This document shows, one piece after another, positions 4,694 through 7,155 of a DNA stretch of 7,155 nt. Made by a program: the position numbers and the translations under genes. Origin of the DNA: Limiplasma sp036645955 (GTDB taxonomy: Bacteria; Bacillota; Clostridia; Christensenellales; Aristaeellaceae). The DNA is taken from the NCBI GenBank assembly GCA_036645955.1, contig JAVXND010000104.1:1-7155 (forward strand), given 5' to 3'. Below the pieces are notes generated by a model that was not told where the DNA came from, did not search any database, and was given only the letters and a program-made list of their open reading frames with translations. Numbering within the stretch: position 1 is the stretch's first letter; each line of letters begins with the position of its first letter.

Positions 4694-7033
4694 ATGTCCC
4701 TTCACCGCTCCTGCTCTTTTCTTCCCAAGCGCTTTCGCGTGTTGGATTTTCTGCTGTTATTCATCGCCCCTTTTTGCATGCTTCTTCTATTAGAAGGGTA
4801 TTCGCGCGGTTCATTCCCCCATGCCTTTGAATGGATGCTTCAAAGCCCCCTGCTGTTTCTGTGCAATTACGCGCTCTTTCTGTGCCCGTGCCTGCTGTTG
4901 GGCGTGCTGCGCTCGGATCGGCTCCGCGCTATTCTTTCGCTGTTTCTCTGCCTTTTCTGTGCACTGCTGGGCATTGCCAACGCGACCAAAATTCTGTACC
5001 GCATGGAGCCGATTTTGTTCACCGACGTTACCCAATTGGGCGATGCGGCCGCCACCATGACGAATTTGTCGTTTGATGTGGATGTGGCGCAAATTGGCTG
5101 GCTGTGCGCGGGCTTTGTGCTTGCGGCAATCGCGTGCTTTGTTTTGCTTCGCGGCAAGCAGGAGCGCCGCCCCGTGCTGTGGCCGGCGGTGGGCATTTTG
5201 CTGCTGCTCGTGCTGCCCGCAAGCTATACCTTTGAGCTTGCACATGGAAGCGTGCGTACCGATATGGTGGATCACGCGCGAAACGAGGGGAGCCTGTACG
5301 CGGCCATTGCCATGGAAAACCACCGCCATGCCCTGATGCGCCTTGAATACAAGGAGCCAGAGGTTCGCGCAAGCTACGATTCCCTTGTGGATGCTATGAG
5401 GCAGGAGGATGCGCAGGCAAAGTCCGTGCCCCTTGCGCAGGCAAAGCCCAATGTGATTGTTGTGCTTTCCGAAAGCTTTACAGACGATGCGTTTCTTGGG
5501 CAATACCTTGACTTTCCCAAACCCGTATTGCCTTTTTACGATGAATTTCTCAAGCAAACGCGTTCTGGCAAGCTTCGCGTGCCCAAGCTCGGCGGCGGCA
5601 CGAGCGAAACAGAATTTGAAGTGCTTACAGGCATGCGCAGTCACTACGCCATCAACCCATACTCCATGGGTCTGCCGCCGATTTCCAGCATGGCATCGGT
5701 TCTGCATGCCAAGGGATATGAGGCAACGGCCATCCATTGGTATTCGGGCGTGTATTACAACCGCTATCATAACCTGAAAATGCTGGGCTTTGATTCGTTT
5801 TACACCACCGACACCACCACAAAGGCGTTTGAAAAAAAGGGCATGTTCACAAGCGATGCAGAGCATTACCGCGCCATTATGAGCCAGCTTCAAAAAACGG
5901 AGCAGCAGGACTTCGTTTTTTGTCTGACCATGCAAAACCACGGCGGCTATGGCTATGATGATTTTAGAAACACCTACGGCGCTGTGGTTCCCTTTACAGA
6001 TACGCTGAGCGCAGAGGGCGAAAAAGTGGTCACGAACTATTGCTATTTGCTTTCGCAGAGCGATGCGGCGCTTCGTGATTTCATCAGCGACCTGCAGGCC
6101 TTTGAAGAACCCACGTGGCTTGTGTTTTTCGGTGACCATATTCCGCCCTTTGGCGCTGAAATTTATGAGGAATTGGGCATTCCCGTAAGCGGGGAAACGG
6201 GCTACCTCACCCCCTATTTTATATGGAGCAACCAACAGCCGCTATCGGGCACGCAGGATTTGAAGGCCTACGAGCTGGGCGCTTATGCGCTTTCGCTGGC
6301 GGGGCTGAACACGGACCCGTTTCTGCGCGAGGTGGAACGCCTGCGGGAGGGCGGCAGTGCGCAAAATGCACGCTATGAGCTGTTAAGCTATGATGCGCTC
6401 TTTGGAAAACAATATGCTTATAATGAAGGAAATTTATCTCCCTCCAATCCGGGCTTCCAAATTGGAGGCGAAATGGCGCTTGCTGGCTTTGACGCGGCGG
6501 AGGTGGGCAATGCGGTATATCTGCGTCCGCGGCTCGCCATAGCAGATCAGGCGTTTCGCCTTTCGGTGGATGGGCAATTGCGCGATACGCGCTATGTGCT
6601 CCCGACAGATCAGCCCCTGACACTGCAATGCGTCATGACCAACTCAAACGGCACGCGCTACAACCAAAGCAATCCCCTGACCTTTGCAGGTACAGAGGCC
6701 TTGCTTGCGCAAAGCGGTTCGCTTCCTTATGAAGCATTTCCCCTGTGGAACTGCGGCTATGAGCTGGCGGCTGAGCGCGGGCATGGGGATACCCTGCTGT
6801 TTCGAAGCATCAAACCCTTTGCGGCGGGGAAGAATACCGCTGTAACGCTTGGGGGGGAGCGTTTGGACTGGCAGCCCGTGTACGGAATCAACAAAGCAGA
6901 CCAATACGGGCTGAATGCGGATGGCACCCTGACCCTTTCTGTGAGCAGAAAAAAGCTCGCCGTGGAGGATGGCGAGGGTTTTCGAAGCTATTTGGAGCAA
7001 AATCAAGGGCATTTGATTGTTTTTGAAGACTAA
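4694..7033 (+). CDS. LTA-synthase-family membrane phosphoglycerol transferase with C-terminal extension
   Basis: This 779-residue protein has five N-terminal membrane segments (about 16-36, 51-71, 78-97, 131-152, 161-180), then an extracellular sulfatase-fold domain (about 250-580). It likely transfers glycerol phosphate from phosphatidylglycerol to build lipoteichoic acid or modify another glycan. Metal and catalytic positions match S. aureus LtaS closely: Glu260 in VVLSES, nucleophile Thr303 in GGGTSETEFE, His348, Arg357, His416 in TMQNHGGY, Asp481-His482 in FFGDHIPP. The glycerol-phosphate-contacting Trp of the FWNR motif appears to be Tyr (Tyr355 in YYNR). LtaS is about 646 residues; here about 190 further residues (590-779), with alternating polar/hydrophobic strands and no membrane segment, suggest one or two beta-sandwich modules outside the membrane. 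The start has GAGGTG at 4683-4688, five bases upstream. The membrane part is rich in cysteine. Whether it makes LTA or a related polymer cannot be decided. Confidence 0.9.
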   Translation: MSLHRSCSFLPKRFRVLDFLLLFIAPFCMLLLLEGYSRGSFPHAFEWMLQSPLLFLCNYALFLCPCLLLGVLRSDRLRAILSLFLCLFCALLGIANATKILYRMEPILFTDVTQLGDAAATMTNLSFDVDVAQIGWLCAGFVLAAIACFVLLRGKQERRPVLWPAVGILLLLVLPASYTFELAHGSVRTDMVDHARNEGSLYAAIAMENHRHALMRLEYKEPEVRASYDSLVDAMRQEDAQAKSVPLAQAKPNVIVVLSESFTDDAFLGQYLDFPKPVLPFYDEFLKQTRSGKLRVPKLGGGTSETEFEVLTGMRSHYAINPYSMGLPPISSMASVLHAKGYEATAIHWYSGVYYNRYHNLKMLGFDSFYTTDTTTKAFEKKGMFTSDAEHYRAIMSQLQKTEQQDFVFCLTMQNHGGYGYDDFRNTYGAVVPFTDTLSAEGEKVVTNYCYLLSQSDAALRDFISDLQAFEEPTWLVFFGDHIPPFGAEIYEELGIPVSGETGYLTPYFIWSNQQPLSGTQDLKAYELGAYALSLAGLNTDPFLREVERLREGGSAQNARYELLSYDALFGKQYAYNEGNLSPSNPGFQIGGEMALAGFDAAEVGNAVYLRPRLAIADQAFRLSVDGQLRDTRYVLPTDQPLTLQCVMTNSNGTRYNQSNPLTFAGTEALLAQSGSLPYEAFPLWNCGYELAAERGHGDTLLFRSIKPFAAGKNTAVTLGGERLDWQPVYGINKADQYGLNADGTLTLSVSRKKLAVEDGEGFRSYLEQNQGHLIVFED
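6441..6475 (+). other. In-frame internal start with hairpin-masked ribosome binding site
   Basis: Within the LTA-synthase-like gene, GGAGG (6464-6468) lies four bases before an in-frame ATG (6473, Met594), exactly where the catalytic domain gives way to the C-terminal extension. The GGAGG is in the right arm of a perfect 8-bp inverted repeat (CCTCCAAT at 6441-6448, ATTGGAGG at 6461-6468) that could sequester it. A TATAAT lies at 6419-6424 in a locally AT-rich patch but has no good -35. Internal initiation would give a 186-residue fragment without a signal peptide. This may be chance; use is inferred. Confidence 0.25.
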
Positions 7034-7060
7034 TTTTTGTTGTGTGGTATAGGTTTTGTA

Positions 7061-7079
7061 GAGAAACGCAAAGTTTCTC
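7061..7079. other. Hairpin after the LTA-synthase-like gene
   Basis: A perfect 7-bp stem (GAGAAAC at 7061-7067, GTTTCTC at 7073-7079, loop GCAAA) lies 27 bases after the stop codon. It is followed on the plus strand by A-rich rather than T-rich sequence, so it is at best a weak terminator. The only T-run (7034-7038) precedes it. Confidence 0.5.
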
Positions 7080-7100
7080 GAAATAAATCGAAAATAACAG

Positions 7101-7129
7101 TTGACAACAAGTCCATACGGTGGTATTAT
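7101..7129 (+). promoter_or_regulatory. Strong promoter for a gene beyond the right edge
   Basis: A perfect -35 TTGACA (7101-7106), a 17-base spacer ending in an extended -10 TGG, and -10 TATTAT (7124-7129) form a near-consensus sigma-A promoter. The A-rich stretch just upstream (7081-7098) could act as an UP element. Transcription would start near 7136; the 20 or so leader bases visible include a small GCTC/GAGC inverted repeat (7136-7139 with 7149-7152). The gene driven is outside the window. Confidence 0.75.
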
Positions 7130-7155
7130 TAACAAGCTCGCTACAGAAGAGCAAC

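Noticed and set aside
4811..6235. Long minus-strand open frame of 474 codons opposite the LTA-synthase-like gene
   Set aside because: It lies entirely antisense to a gene with intact catalytic motifs. Its product is rich in His, Arg, Ala and Gln with no recognisable domain, as expected from the reverse complement of biased codons.
7061..7079. Intrinsic terminator for the LTA-synthase-like gene
   Set aside because: The 7-bp stem is perfect, but no T-tract follows on either strand, so it was listed only as a hairpin.

Overview
The window looks like chromosomal DNA from a Gram-positive Bacillota, most likely an uncultured gut-type member of the Clostridia. The evidence is an LTA-synthase-type wall polymer enzyme, strong GGAGG-class ribosome binding sites, near-consensus sigma-A promoters, and a CUT1 sugar transporter without its own ATPase gene. 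The exact genus cannot be read from the sequence.

Layout. Bases 1-129 are a non-coding, very GC-rich, palindrome-rich stretch downstream of the transporter operon. Bases 130-3334 on the minus strand hold a three-gene carbohydrate ABC importer operon, transcribed in the order solute-binding protein (2117-3334), MalF-like permease (980-1939), MalG-like permease (130-978). It is driven by a near-perfect promoter at 3413-3441. A 177-base gap after the binding-protein gene carries several RNA hairpins, including a 14-bp perfect stem just before the permease ribosome binding site. Bases 3335-3641 are a divergent control region with two back-to-back promoters and several dyad-symmetric sites.

On the plus strand lie a uroporphyrinogen-decarboxylase-superfamily protein that keeps a zinc site of the MtaA/MtbA methyltransferase type (3642-4646) and, 47 bases later, a five-TM LTA-synthase-like phosphoglycerol transferase with an extra C-terminal region of about 190 residues (4694-7033). 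The window ends with a strong promoter (7101-7129) pointing to a gene outside it.

How the genes fit together. The importer takes up an unidentified sugar or glycoside and must borrow an MsmK/UgpC-type ATPase from elsewhere. The divergent methyltransferase-like gene shares the control region and may be co-regulated, which would suggest a methylated or otherwise modified substrate; this is inference only. The LTA-synthase-like gene probably has a housekeeping envelope role and may simply be read through from the methyltransferase promoter.

I see no clear-cut novel system. The points most worth checking are the methyltransferase/transporter pairing, the binding protein without a lipobox, the structured intercistronic RNA, and the C-terminal region of the LTA-synthase-like protein, which has an in-frame internal start whose ribosome binding site can be masked by a hairpin.
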